Notes: generated by a model not told the origin, from the sequence alone. A DNA stretch of 64,000 nucleotides from Nonomuraea guangzhouensis (GCF_019396345.1 NZ_JAHKRM010000012.1:275152-339151); one strand, 5' to 3'; positions 1 to 9,098 are shown, counted from the first letter of the stretch. A program made the numbers and translations.

Positions 1-966
1 GCGGGCAACACCTTCGTGCTCAAGCCGAGCGAGCTGACCCCGAGCACCGCGATCCTGCTGATCCGCGCGCTGGAGGAGGCGGGCCTGCCCGCGGGCGTCG
101 CCAACCTCGTGCTCGGCGCCGGACCGGCCGCTGGCGCGCCGCTCGCCGAGCACCCCGACGTGGACCTGGTCTCCTTCACCGGCGGCGCGGCCACCGGGCG
201 GCGGATCATGGCCGCGGCCGCCGCCACGGTCAAGCGGGTCGCGCTGGAGCTCGGCGGCAAGAACCCCAACATCGTCTTCGCCGACGCCGACTTCGACACG
301 GCGGTGGACTTCGCGCTCACGGCCGTCTTCCTGCACTCCGGGCAGGTGTGCTCGGCCGGTGCCCGGCTCCTGGTGGAGGACTCGCTGCACGACTCGTTCG
401 TGGACGAGGTCGTACGGCGTGCCGAGCTGATCCGCCTCGGCGGCCCCTTCGACCCGCAGGCCCAGACCGGTCCGCTCATCTCCGCCGCGCACCTGGCCAA
501 GGTGGAGGAGTACGTGGCGGCCGGGCTCGCCGAGGGCGCCGTGCTGCGCTGCGGTGGCCACCGGCCGGCCGGTGAGGGCTTCTACTACCGGCCGACCGTG
601 CTGGACGAGTGCAAGCAGGGCATGCGGGTGGTACGCGAGGAGTCGTTCGGCCCCGTGCTGACCGTGGAGCGCTTCACCACCGAGGACGAGGCCGTCCGCC
701 TCGCCAACGACACCGAGTACGGCCTGGCAGGCGCCGTGTGGACCCAGGACGCCGGTAAGGCGCAGCGGGTCGCGGGGCGGCTGCGGCACGGCACGGTATG
801 GATCAACGACTACCACCCCTACGTCCCGCAGGCCGAATGGGGTGGCTTCAAGCAGTCGGGTATCGGTCGCGAGCTCGGACCGACCGGCCTGGACGAATAC
901 CGCGAGATCAAACATGTGTGGCAGAACACCCGTCCGCGACCCCAGCGGTGGTTCCCAGCGAACTGA
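1..966 (+). CDS. Aldehyde dehydrogenase, probably betaine aldehyde dehydrogenase (5' end outside window)
   Basis: This is the C-terminal two thirds of an NAD(P)-dependent aldehyde dehydrogenase, open from the first base of the window. The conserved glutamate motif LELGGKNP and the active-site cysteine motif HSGQVCSAG are both visible, followed by the usual ESFGPVL and WINDYHPYVPQAEWGGFKQSG blocks near the end. These enzymes oxidise an aldehyde to its acid through a cysteine thioester. The gene ends 24 bases before a betaine-type ABC importer and lies upstream of a dimethylglycine-type oxidase, so glycine betaine aldehyde is the most likely substrate. The WINDYHP segment resembles betaine aldehyde dehydrogenases, but an aminobutyraldehyde dehydrogenase cannot be excluded. 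The start codon is not in the window. Confidence 0.88.
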   Translation, partial: AGNTFVLKPSELTPSTAILLIRALEEAGLPAGVANLVLGAGPAAGAPLAEHPDVDLVSFTGGAATGRRIMAAAAATVKRVALELGGKNPNIVFADADFDTAVDFALTAVFLHSGQVCSAGARLLVEDSLHDSFVDEVVRRAELIRLGGPFDPQAQTGPLISAAHLAKVEEYVAAGLAEGAVLRCGGHRPAGEGFYYRPTVLDECKQGMRVVREESFGPVLTVERFTTEDEAVRLANDTEYGLAGAVWTQDAGKAQRVAGRLRHGTVWINDYHPYVPQAEWGGFKQSGIGRELGPTGLDEYREIKHVWQNTRPRPQRWFPAN

Positions 967-990
967 CGCTCCGACGACCAAGAGGTGGTC

Positions 991-2052
991 ATGACTGTGC
1001 CGTCAGTGGCCGAACGTAGTGCGACCGACATCGACGCCCCTCCCATCCTCGCCGTACGCGGCCTGTGGAAGGTGTTCGGCCCCAAGGCCGAGAGCGTCGT
1101 CGGCAGCACGCTCACCCGCGATGAGCTCAAGCAGCAGAGCGGCTGCGTCGCCGCCGTCCGCGACGTCTCCTTCGAGGTGCGGCGGGGCGAGGTGTTCGTC
1201 GTCATGGGCCTGTCCGGTTCGGGCAAGTCCACCCTGGTCCGCTGCCTGACCCGGCTGATCGAACCCACGGCGGGCGAGATCCTGCTGGACGGCGAGGACG
1301 TGCGCACGGCCGACGACCGCAGCCTGCGCGAGCTGCGCAGGCACCGCATGGCCATGGTCTTCCAGCACTTCGGGCTGCTGCCGCACCGGTGCGTCCTGCA
1401 CAACGTCGCCTTCGGGCTGGAGATCCGCGGGGTCGGCAAGCGGGAGCGCTACACGCGGGCCCGCGAGGTGATCGGGCTCGTCGGCCTCGACGGCTTCGAG
1501 GACTCCTACCCGGACCAGCTCTCCGGCGGCATGCAGCAGCGGGTGGGCCTGGCGCGGGCGCTCGCGGCCGACCCCGAGGTGCTCCTGTTCGACGAGCCGT
1601 TCTCCGCGCTGGACCCGCTGATCCGGCGCGAGATGCAGAACGAGGTCATCCGGCTGCACCACGAGGTCGGCAAGACCATGATCTTCATCACCCACGATCT
1701 CAGCGAGGCGCTCAAGCTGGGCGACCGGATCCTCATCATGCGCGACGGCGAGCTCGTCCAGGTGGGTACGCCCGACCAGGTGGTGGGCGCGCCGGCCGAC
1801 GACTACGTCAGGGACTTCGTCAGTGACATCCCGCGCTCGCACGTGCTGACGCTCCGCTGGATCATGCGCCCGGCCCAGCCCGACGAGCCCCTCGACGGTC
1901 CCGCGCTCGGCCCCGACGTGGTCATCAGGGACGCCGTGCACGCCGTGCTCTCGGCCGAGCGGCCGGTGCGCGTGATGGACGGGGAGACGCTGCTCGGCGT
2001 GGTCACCAGCGCGGAGATCCTCGAAGTGATCGCCGGAGGGCCGCAGGCATGA
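991..2052 (+). CDS. proV: Glycine betaine/proline ABC transporter ATPase with CBS-like tail
   Basis: Cytoplasmic ATPase of a quaternary-amine importer of the ProV/OpuAA type (353 aa). Walker A is GLSGSGKST, the signature is LSGGMQQRVGLARAL, and Walker B is VLLFDEPFSALDPL. The opening block with an inserted segment ahead of Walker A and the DLSEALKLGDRI motif are typical of this subfamily. About 80 residues after the ABC domain (ending LLGVVTSAEIL) resemble the CBS region that senses ionic strength in osmoregulated betaine importers. ATG at 991 is preferred over GTG at 985 because the AGAGG at 981-985 is correctly spaced for it. The stop overlaps the permease start as ATGA. With the binding protein and oxidase downstream it probably supplies betaine both as osmoprotectant and as carbon or nitrogen source. 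Confidence 0.93.
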   Translation: MTVPSVAERSATDIDAPPILAVRGLWKVFGPKAESVVGSTLTRDELKQQSGCVAAVRDVSFEVRRGEVFVVMGLSGSGKSTLVRCLTRLIEPTAGEILLDGEDVRTADDRSLRELRRHRMAMVFQHFGLLPHRCVLHNVAFGLEIRGVGKRERYTRAREVIGLVGLDGFEDSYPDQLSGGMQQRVGLARALAADPEVLLFDEPFSALDPLIRREMQNEVIRLHHEVGKTMIFITHDLSEALKLGDRILIMRDGELVQVGTPDQVVGAPADDYVRDFVSDIPRSHVLTLRWIMRPAQPDEPLDGPALGPDVVIRDAVHAVLSAERPVRVMDGETLLGVVTSAEILEVIAGGPQA

Positions 2053-4118
2053 CCGGACGCGGTGAGGCCGTCAAGAGCAGCGGCACCGTGGCCATGAGGC
2101 CGGCGAAAGGAGGCCTCAGGACCACGATGTCCGGGGTGGCGGCGCGAGTGGCGGCGAGGCTGCCGGCCCGCGGCTACCTGGTGGCGGCGGCGCTCGCGGT
2201 GTGGGTGCTGGGCTGGGCGATACTCCGCGGGCGGGACACGCTGGCGCTCGGCGGCGCGGAGCTGACCCCCCTGCACGGCGGACTGAACACCGGCATGGAC
2301 GCCATCGACGACAGCCGCAACAGCAACCCGTTCTTCCTCTACTTCATCAACTACATCCGGCTCTTCATCGACGAGGCCGTCCGGTTCGTCCAGGCCCTGA
2401 TCAGCCAGCCGTCCTTCGACCGGCCGGTGCCGGTGCTCGGCTGGCTCGGCGTGACCGGCCTGGCGAGCGCCATCGCCCTGCTGTACGGCAACCGGAAAGT
2501 GGCGCTGCTCACCGCCGCCGGATTCCTCTCCTTCGGCGTCCTCGGCCTCTGGCAGGAGAGCATGGACACGCTGGCGCTCACGCTGACCGCCGTGGCGCTG
2601 TCGCTGGCCGTGGGCATCCCGCTCGGGGTGTGGGCCGGGCTGAGCGACCGGTTCCACCGGCTGGTGACCCCGGTGCTGGACTTCATGCAGACCATGCCGA
2701 CCTTCGTCTACCTGGCGCCGCTCACGCTGTTCTTCCTGATCGGCCCGGCCAGCGCGACGGTCGCCACGATGATCTACGCGATCCCGCCGGCCATCCGGAT
2801 CACCGCGCTCGGCATCCGGCAGGTCTCGCCCGAGACGCTGGAGGCCGGCACGTCGCTGGGTGCCACGCCCGCCCAGGAGCTGCGGCTCGTACTGCTCCCC
2901 ATGGCCAAGCAGACGATCATCGTCGGGGTGAACCAGACCATCATGGCCGCCCTGTCCATGGCCACCATCGCGGCGCTCATCGACGCCCCCGGCCTGGGCC
3001 AGACGGTCCTGAAGGCGCTGCAGACGCTCGACGTGGGCACCGCGTTCAACGCCGGGCTGGCCATCGTCATCATGGCCGTGGTGCTCGACCGGGTGACCTC
3101 GGCGGCCAGCCGCCGCGTGGAGGTCGCGCGCCGGGCCGGGCGGCTGCGCACCACGCGGGGGCGCCGCGTCGAGGTGGCAGGCGTGCTCGGGGTCGCCGCC
3201 GTGCTCGGCTACCTGTCCTACACCTACATCTGGGCGGCGGAGTTCCCCGCCGACGCCAACCTCGGCTCGTACGTACGCCGCGCGGCCGACGCGGCGAGCG
3301 CGTGGGTGCAGGACAACCTGGTCACCTACACGAACGCGCTGAAGAACCTGCTCACCAACGCGCTGCTCAACCCCTTCGAGAAGCTGCTGACCGGCTCGCC
3401 CTGGTGGCTGGTCGCCGTCGTGGCGGTCGTCATCGTCCTGCTGGTGGGCAGCGTGCGGGCCGCGCTGGTCGCCACGACCGGGCTGCTGCTGCTGGTGCTG
3501 CTCGGGCTCTGGCAGGACAGCATGGTCACGCTGGCCTCGACGCTCGTCGCCACGGTCCTGGTCATGCTGCTGGGCGTGGTCATCGGGGTGTGGATGGGCC
3601 GCAGCGACCGGGTCGACACCCTGCTCCGTCCCGTGCTGGACGCCGGCCAGACCATGCCGGCCTTCGTCTACCTGGTGCCCATCCTCGGCCTGTTCGGGCC
3701 GACGCGGTTCACCGCGATCATCGCGGCCGTGGTGTTCGCCGCGCCGGTCGCGATCAAGCTGGTCGCGGAGGGCATCAGGGGTGTTTCGGCCACCACCGTC
3801 GAGGCGGCGACCTCGGCGGGGGCCAGCACCTGGCAGCTCATCTCCAAGGTGCAGCTGCCGATGGCCCGCGCCGCCGTGACTCTGGCGACGAGCCAAGGGC
3901 TGATCTACGTGCTCTCCATGGTGGTCGTCGGCGGTCTGGTCGGCGCGGGGGCGCTCGGCTACGACGTCGTCGCCGGGTTCTCGCAGCACGAGCTGCGAGG
4001 CAAGGGGCTGGCCGCCGGGCTCGCGATCGTCGCGCTCGGCATCGTGCTCGACCGCGTCACGCGGGCCGCCACCGAGCGGGCGGACGCCGCCGCGCACGGC
4101 GGGCTTCATCAGAGATGA
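2049..4118 (+). CDS. proW: Fused double permease of betaine ABC transporter
   Basis: A 689-residue membrane protein made of two ProW-like permease halves in one chain. Each half has a hydrophobic bundle, a QTMP-(T/A)-FVYL motif and an EAA-type coupling loop. The loop of half one (EAGTSLGATPAQELR) is near residue 265 and that of half two (EAATSAGASTWQL) near residue 585; both are followed by the LPMA motif. A ProW homodimer usually forms the pore, so this fusion can supply both subunits covalently and lets the halves diverge. The two halves are clearly unequal in sequence. Translation is coupled to the ATPase by a 4-nt overlap. It lies in the cytoplasmic membrane and takes quaternary amines from the lipoprotein encoded next. 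Confidence 0.92.
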   Translation: MTGRGEAVKSSGTVAMRPAKGGLRTTMSGVAARVAARLPARGYLVAAALAVWVLGWAILRGRDTLALGGAELTPLHGGLNTGMDAIDDSRNSNPFFLYFINYIRLFIDEAVRFVQALISQPSFDRPVPVLGWLGVTGLASAIALLYGNRKVALLTAAGFLSFGVLGLWQESMDTLALTLTAVALSLAVGIPLGVWAGLSDRFHRLVTPVLDFMQTMPTFVYLAPLTLFFLIGPASATVATMIYAIPPAIRITALGIRQVSPETLEAGTSLGATPAQELRLVLLPMAKQTIIVGVNQTIMAALSMATIAALIDAPGLGQTVLKALQTLDVGTAFNAGLAIVIMAVVLDRVTSAASRRVEVARRAGRLRTTRGRRVEVAGVLGVAAVLGYLSYTYIWAAEFPADANLGSYVRRAADAASAWVQDNLVTYTNALKNLLTNALLNPFEKLLTGSPWWLVAVVAVVIVLLVGSVRAALVATTGLLLLVLLGLWQDSMVTLASTLVATVLVMLLGVVIGVWMGRSDRVDTLLRPVLDAGQTMPAFVYLVPILGLFGPTRFTAIIAAVVFAAPVAIKLVAEGIRGVSATTVEAATSAGASTWQLISKVQLPMARAAVTLATSQGLIYVLSMVVVGGLVGAGALGYDVVAGFSQHELRGKGLAAGLAIVALGIVLDRVTRAATERADAAAHGGLHQR

Positions 4119-4164
4119 ACGTTTACCGGCCGGTTCAGGCCGGCGGAACTTACAGGAGGACCAG

Positions 4165-5151
4165 GTGTCAGTAACCAGGAGTGGAAAGGTCCGGGCCGTC
4201 GTGCTCGTGACCGGCGCCGGCCTCCTGCTCACCGCGTGCGGAGGAGCGAAGGTCGGGCAGGTTGATACCGCCGCGAGCAGCAGTGCCGGCGGTGCGAAGA
4301 GCTGCGGCACCGTCAATCTCGCGGTGAACCCGTGGGTGGGCTACGAGGCCAACGCGGCGGTGATCGCGCAGGTGGCCGAGAAACAGCTCGGTTGCAAGGT
4401 GGTCAAGAAGGACCTGAAGGAGGAGGTTGCCTGGCAGGGCTTCGCCACCGGTGAGGTCGACGCCGTCGTGGAGAACTGGGCCCACGACGATCTCAAGAAG
4501 AAGTACATCGACGACCAGAAGGTCGCGGTGAACGCCGGGCCGACCGGCAACAAGGGCGTCATCGGCTGGTACGTGGCGCCGTGGATGGCCAAGAAATACC
4601 CGGACATCACCGACTGGAAGAACCTCAACAAGTACGCCTCACTCTTCAAGACCTCCGAATCCGACGGCAAGGGCCAGTTCCTCGACGGCGACCCGTCGTT
4701 CGTCACCAACGACGCCGCCCTGGTGAAGAACCTCAAGCTCGACTACAAGGTGGTGTACGCGGGCAGCGAGACCGCGCTCATCACCGCCTTCCGCCAGTCG
4801 GAGAAGCAGCAGCAGCCGATCCTCGGCTACTTCTACGAGCCGCAGTGGTTCCTGTCGGAGCTCAGGCTGGTCAAGGTCAACCTGCCTGCCTACACCAAGG
4901 GCTGCGACGCCGACGCGGCCAAGGTGGCGTGCGACTACCCGCCGTACGAGCTGGACAAGATCGTGAGCAAGAAGTTCGCCGACTCCGGCAGTCCCGCGTA
5001 CACGCTGGTCAAGAACTTCACCTGGACGAACGACGACCAGAACCTCGTGGCCAAGTACATCGCCGAGGACAAGATGACGGCCGATGAGGCGGCCGCCAAG
5101 TGGGTGGCCGACAACCCCGACAAGGTCAAGGCCTGGCTGCCCGCCGGCTGA
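4165..5151 (+). CDS. proX: Glycine betaine-type substrate-binding lipoprotein
   Basis: Extracytoplasmic binding protein (328 aa) of the OpuAC/ProX family. GTG at 4165 follows a strong AGGAGGA at 4154-4160. The signal peptide ends in a lipobox LLTAC with the lipidated cysteine at residue 25. The mature part starts with VNLAVNPWVGYEANAAV, the family's usual opening, and is rich in Trp and Tyr (WVGYEA, GWYVAPWMA, YFYEPQWF), as expected for an aromatic cage binding a trimethylammonium group. It is the last gene of the importer operon, and a perfect 16-bp hairpin follows directly. Choline or another betaine is possible; the neighbouring dimethylglycine-type oxidase favours glycine betaine. Confidence 0.93.
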   Translation: MSVTRSGKVRAVVLVTGAGLLLTACGGAKVGQVDTAASSSAGGAKSCGTVNLAVNPWVGYEANAAVIAQVAEKQLGCKVVKKDLKEEVAWQGFATGEVDAVVENWAHDDLKKKYIDDQKVAVNAGPTGNKGVIGWYVAPWMAKKYPDITDWKNLNKYASLFKTSESDGKGQFLDGDPSFVTNDAALVKNLKLDYKVVYAGSETALITAFRQSEKQQQPILGYFYEPQWFLSELRLVKVNLPAYTKGCDADAAKVACDYPPYELDKIVSKKFADSGSPAYTLVKNFTWTNDDQNLVAKYIAEDKMTADEAAAKWVADNPDKVKAWLPAG

Positions 5152-5160
5152 GGTAAATCC

Positions 5161-5208
5161 GCATGCGCCCGGCCCGGTCGTCGTTCGGCGATCGGGCCGG
5201 GCGCATGC
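5161..5208 (+). terminator. Perfect 16-bp hairpin after the betaine importer operon
   Basis: GCATGCGCCCGGCCCG at 5161-5176 is repeated exactly in inverted orientation at 5193-5208, with a 16-nt loop that can extend the stem by a few pairs. It starts 9 bases after the binding-protein stop. No U-tract follows, which is common for actinomycete terminators. Confidence 0.75.
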
Positions 5209-5296
5209 GCGTCCGGAGGGGGTGGGCGACCAGGTTGGAAACCGTAAGGAATAAGGCGCGACGCACTCTTGACACCCCGAACGCGGAGAGCGACGC

Positions 5297-5336
5297 TTGT
5301 TGCGGAAAGTGCGGTTGGTTGCATATTAGGCAACAA
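5297..5336. promoter_or_regulatory. Inverted repeat upstream of the dimethylglycine-type oxidase
   Basis: TTGTTGC (5297-5303) is matched by GCAACAA (5330-5336). A nearer GTTGC (5318-5322) also pairs with GCAAC (5330-5334) around an AT-rich centre. The element ends just before the ribosome-binding site GGAGG (5338-5342). Position and symmetry suggest an operator for a substrate-responsive regulator, for example IclR or GntR type; no regulator gene lies in the window beside it. A TTGACA at 5269-5274 could be a -35 box but has no convincing -10. Confidence 0.5.
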
Positions 5337-5347
5337 CGGAGGTGGCT

Positions 5348-7750
5348 ATGACGGGCCCGAGCGTCGTCATCATCGGCGCGGGTGTGGTCGGCGCGGCTCT
5401 GGCCGACGAGCTGTCCGCCCGCGGCTGGACCGGCGTCACAGTCGTCGATCAGGGAGACGTGCCCGCCACCGGCGGTTCCTCCTCCCATGCCCCAGGTCTG
5501 GTGTTCCAGATCAACGGATCGAAGACCATGACCGAGATGGCCCGCTACACCGTCGAGAAGTTCGTCGAGCTCGACAGCTTCCTCCAGGTGGGCGGGCTCG
5601 AGGTGGCCACCACCCCCGAGCGGCTCGCCGAGCTGCGGCGCCGCCACGGCTGGGCCACCTCCTGGGGGATCGAGGCCCACCTGCTCTCGCCGGAGGAGAG
5701 CGTGGCCAAGCACTCCCTCCTCGACCGCGACAAGGTGCTCGGCGGCCTGTTCATCCCCACCGACGGGCTGGCCAAGGCGGTCAAGGCGGTCGACGCGCAG
5801 CTCGCGCGGGCACAGGAGCGCGGCGTGCGGGTGCTCGCCAGGCACGAGGTGCTGGACATCAGGAGCGAGGGCGGCCGGGTCAGCGCGGTGGTGACCGACC
5901 GGGGCGAGATCTCCGCCGACATCGTGGTGTGCTGCGCCGGGATCTGGGGCCCGCGGGTCGCCCGCATGGCCGGGATGGAGCTGCCGCTCACCCCGCTCGC
6001 CCACCAGCTGGCCTGGACCGGGCAGGTCCCCGACCTGGCGGGCCAGACCGTCGAGGCCTCCCGGCCGATCCTCCGCCACCAGGACGCCGACCTGTACTAC
6101 CGCGAGCGCTACGACACGCTCGGCATCGGCTACTACGGTCACCGGCCCATGCCGATCAGCTCCGACGACATCCTGTCCGTCGAGGCCGCCGAGGTGATGC
6201 CGTCCGTGCTCACCTTCACCCCCGACGACTTCGCCGAAGCCTGGACGCAGACCCGGGACCTGCTCCCGTCCACCCGCTCGGCCAAGGTGGAGGACGGCAT
6301 CAACGGGCTGTTCTCCTTCACCAGCGACCACCTGCCGCTGATGGGCGAGTCTCGCGAGGTCGAGGGCTTCTGGGTGGCCGAGGCCGTCTGGGTCACCCAC
6401 TCCGCCGGAGTCGGCCGGGCGATGGCCGAATGGCTGGTCGACGGCCAGTGCACGACGTTCGACCTGCATGAGTGCGACGTCAACCGGTTCGAGCCGCACC
6501 AGCTCGCGCCCGACTACGTGCGGGCCCGCGGCTGCCAGAACTACGTCGAGGTCTATGACATCATCCACCCGCTCCAGCCGATGGAGGAGCCCCGCCCGCT
6601 GCGTACCAGCCCGTTCCACCCCCGGCAGCGGGAGCTCGGCGCGGCCTTCCTGGAGGCGTCGGGCTGGGAGCGCCCGCAGTGGTACGACGCCAACGCCCCG
6701 CTGCTGCAGGGCCGCGACATCCCCACGCCGGGAGACTGGGCGGCGCGGTACTGGTCGCCCATCGTCGGCGCGGAGGCCCAGGCCACCCGCGAGAGCGTCG
6801 CCATGTACGACATGACCGCGCTCAAGCGCCTGGAGGTCAGCGGCCCGGGAGCCGTCGCCTTCCTGCAGCGCCTCACCACCGGCAACGTGGACAAGTCTGT
6901 CGGCTCCGTGACGTACTGCCTGCTGCTCAACGCCGACGGCGGCATCCGCAGCGACGTCACCGTGGCCCGCCTCGGCCCGCAGGAGTTCCAGGTCGGTGCC
7001 AACGGCAACCTCGACCTCGACTGGTTCGACCGGCACCGGCCCGCCGACGTGTTCATCCGGGACCTCACCCCGGGAACCTGCTGCATCGGCCTGTGGGGGC
7101 CCAGGGCCCGCGACCTCGTCCAGCCGCTGACCACCGCCGACCTGACCGCGCTGCGCTACTTCCGCGGCACCCGCGCCTACCTCGGCAACGTGCCGGTCAC
7201 CATGCTCCGCCTGTCCTACGTCGGCGAGCTCGGCTGGGAGATCTACACCACCGCGGACATGGGCCTCAAGCTGTGGGACACCCTGTGGGAGGCGGGCCAG
7301 GACCACGGCGTCATCGCCGCCGGCCGGGGCGCCTTCACCAGCCTGCGCCTGGAGAAGGGCTACCGCTCCTTCGGCACCGACATGACCTTCGAGCACGACC
7401 CGTACGAGGCGGGTGTCGGGTTCGCCGTCAAGCTGGACAAGGGCGACTTCATCGGCCGCGAGGCGCTGCTCGCCCGCAAGGAGTCGGTCGGCCGCCGCCT
7501 CGCCTGCCTGCTCACCGACGAGGTCGTCATGGGCCGGGAGCCGGTGTACGACGGCGAGCGGCCGGTCGGCTACGTCACCAGCGCCGCCTACGGATACACG
7601 ATCGGCAGAGGGATCGCCTACGCGTGGCTGCCCGCCGCGCTCGCCGACCCCGGCCAGGCCGTCCAGGTCGGCTACTTCGACCGGCGGGTGGACGCCGTCG
7701 TGGCCGAGGAGCCCCTGTTCGACCCGGCGATGACCCGGCTGCGCGGTTAG
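5348..7750 (+). CDS. FAD-dependent dimethylglycine/sarcosine-type oxidase with GcvT domains
   Basis: An 800-residue two-part enzyme. The N-terminal half is a DAO-type flavoprotein with the dinucleotide motif VIIGAGVVG at residues 7-15. GGSSSHAPG includes His47, which matches the histidine that carries covalent FAD in dimethylglycine oxidase. A FAO_M-like middle follows, and the C-terminal half (about residue 440 on) is a GcvT/aminomethyltransferase fold that binds tetrahydrofolate (MYDMTALKRLEVSGP, YVGELGWEIYT, ARKESVGRRLACL). Such enzymes demethylate dimethylglycine or sarcosine and pass the one-carbon unit to folate. ATG at 5348 has GGAGG five bases upstream. Together with the dehydrogenase and importer, the set covers uptake of betaine and later demethylation; the betaine-to-dimethylglycine step is not encoded here. 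Confidence 0.9.
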   Translation: MTGPSVVIIGAGVVGAALADELSARGWTGVTVVDQGDVPATGGSSSHAPGLVFQINGSKTMTEMARYTVEKFVELDSFLQVGGLEVATTPERLAELRRRHGWATSWGIEAHLLSPEESVAKHSLLDRDKVLGGLFIPTDGLAKAVKAVDAQLARAQERGVRVLARHEVLDIRSEGGRVSAVVTDRGEISADIVVCCAGIWGPRVARMAGMELPLTPLAHQLAWTGQVPDLAGQTVEASRPILRHQDADLYYRERYDTLGIGYYGHRPMPISSDDILSVEAAEVMPSVLTFTPDDFAEAWTQTRDLLPSTRSAKVEDGINGLFSFTSDHLPLMGESREVEGFWVAEAVWVTHSAGVGRAMAEWLVDGQCTTFDLHECDVNRFEPHQLAPDYVRARGCQNYVEVYDIIHPLQPMEEPRPLRTSPFHPRQRELGAAFLEASGWERPQWYDANAPLLQGRDIPTPGDWAARYWSPIVGAEAQATRESVAMYDMTALKRLEVSGPGAVAFLQRLTTGNVDKSVGSVTYCLLLNADGGIRSDVTVARLGPQEFQVGANGNLDLDWFDRHRPADVFIRDLTPGTCCIGLWGPRARDLVQPLTTADLTALRYFRGTRAYLGNVPVTMLRLSYVGELGWEIYTTADMGLKLWDTLWEAGQDHGVIAAGRGAFTSLRLEKGYRSFGTDMTFEHDPYEAGVGFAVKLDKGDFIGREALLARKESVGRRLACLLTDEVVMGREPVYDGERPVGYVTSAAYGYTIGRGIAYAWLPAALADPGQAVQVGYFDRRVDAVVAEEPLFDPAMTRLRG

Positions 7751-7797
7751 GAGACGACACACCCCCGTACGGCCCGGCAGCTTGTCGTGTTAGTTTT

Positions 7798-7809
7798 TAT
7801 ACGTGTATA
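7798..7809. promoter_or_regulatory. Palindrome over the MFS start codon
   Basis: TATAC-GT-GTATA at 7798-7809 straddles the GTG start at 7803. No Shine-Dalgarno sequence precedes that start, so the message may be leaderless and this palindrome may act as an operator at the transcription start. No dedicated regulator adjoins it. Confidence 0.35.
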
Positions 7810-9098
7810 GAAACTCGTGGGTCGTAGGGGTGCTCGCGTTCGCGGTGGCCGTGGGAACTCTCCAGATGACCGTCGTCGTGCCACTGTTACCCGGCCTCGG
7901 ACAGCAGCTCCACGCCCCGTCCACCACCGTCTCGTGGACGCTCACCGCCGGGCTGCTGTCCGGCGCGGTCTCGATACCGCTGCTGTCGCGGCTCGGCGAC
8001 ATGTACGGCCGGCGCACGGTGTCCCTGGTCGCCCTAGGGCTGCTCGTCGCCGGTTCGGCGCTCGGCGCCCTGGCGGGCACGCTGCCGCTGCTCATCATCG
8101 GCCGGGTGCTGCAGGGCACGGCCGCGCCGCTGCTCCCGCTGGCCATGGGCCTGGTCAGGCAGGTGGTGCCCGGCAACCGGCTGCCGAGCGCGATCGGGGT
8201 GCTCAGCGCCACCATCGGCGTCGGGAGCGGCGGCGGCATGATCCTCGCCGGGCTGCTGGACGGGAACCACCGGACGGTGTTCTGGACGCTGACCGGGCTG
8301 GCCGCCCTGAGCTTCGTCCTGGTGGCGGCCGTTGTGCGGGAGGCACCCGCGCGCGGATCAGGACGGCCGGACCTGATCGGGGCGGCGCTGGTCGCGGTGT
8401 GGCTCGTCTGCCTGCTGCTGGCCATCACCAAGGGCGGGGCCTGGGGCTGGACCTCGCCGCCGACGCTGGGCCTGTTCGCCGCAGCGGTGGTGGTGGCGGT
8501 GGTGTGGGTCGTGACCGCCCGCCGTACCGCGTCGCCGTTGATCGAGATCCCCATGCTGCTGCACCGGGGGACGGTGGGGGCGACCGTGGCATCGTTCCTG
8601 CTGGGGTTCGCGCTGTTCGCCGCCATCACGACGGTGTCGGCAGTGGCCCAGGGCGCGCTCGGGGCCTCGGTGCTGCAGGTCGGGATCTACCTGCTGCCGA
8701 CGACGGTGCTGATGCTCGTCGTCTCGGTGCTCGCGGGCCCCCTGATGCGCCGGTTCACCGCATCCACGCTCGTGGCGGGCGGCTCCGCCCTGGTGACGGC
8801 CGCCGCCCTGTGGCTGGCGGTGTCCAGGTCGTCGAGCGCGGACCTGTACGGAGCGGCGACGCTGCTGGGACTCGGCATCGGCCTCGGCTACGCGGCGCTC
8901 GGAACGATGGCCGTCGAGCACGTGGAGCCCGCCAAGACCGCGGCGGCCGGAGGGGTGAACGCGCTGGTCAGGGTCGTGGGCAGCAGCGTGGCCGGGGCGG
9001 TGGGGGCGGCGGTGCTGTCGAGCGGGGGCGCCGGGTGGACCTTCGGCGTCGCGGCCGGCGCGGCCCTGCTGGCAGCCTTCTTCGCCTACCTTGGGTGA
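7803..9098 (+). CDS. MFS transporter, drug-efflux type
   Basis: A 431-residue major facilitator protein. The chain is hydrophobic nearly throughout, with a cytoplasmic loop motif between TM2 and TM3 (RLGDMYGRRTVSL) matching the family's GxxxDRxGRR consensus. A further long hydrophilic stretch around REAPARGSGRPD lies near the middle. The length and the number of hydrophobic segments (about 12-14) suit a proton-driven exporter of the DHA family. GTG at 7803 is the only start that keeps the first segment intact, and no ribosome-binding site is visible. It stands alone and ends before a hairpin shared with the opposite-strand gene. The substrate cannot be told from sequence. Confidence 0.85.
   Translation: MYRNSWVVGVLAFAVAVGTLQMTVVVPLLPGLGQQLHAPSTTVSWTLTAGLLSGAVSIPLLSRLGDMYGRRTVSLVALGLLVAGSALGALAGTLPLLIIGRVLQGTAAPLLPLAMGLVRQVVPGNRLPSAIGVLSATIGVGSGGGMILAGLLDGNHRTVFWTLTGLAALSFVLVAAVVREAPARGSGRPDLIGAALVAVWLVCLLLAITKGGAWGWTSPPTLGLFAAAVVVAVVWVVTARRTASPLIEIPMLLHRGTVGATVASFLLGFALFAAITTVSAVAQGALGASVLQVGIYLLPTTVLMLVVSVLAGPLMRRFTASTLVAGGSALVTAAALWLAVSRSSSADLYGAATLLGLGIGLGYAALGTMAVEHVEPAKTAAAGGVNALVRVVGSSVAGAVGAAVLSSGGAGWTFGVAAGAALLAAFFAYLG

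Noticed and set aside
1803..4316. Long minus-strand open frame (837 codons) across the betaine importer
   Set aside because: It is a shadow of the real plus-strand genes, caused by the high-GC third codon positions; it has low-complexity Arg/Gly/His composition and no family resemblance. The same holds for 5126-7762 and 46420-48882 on the minus strand.
5163..5351. Small plus-strand frame between importer and oxidase
   Set aside because: It begins inside the hairpin terminator and runs over the oxidase ribosome-binding site; composition is basic and random.
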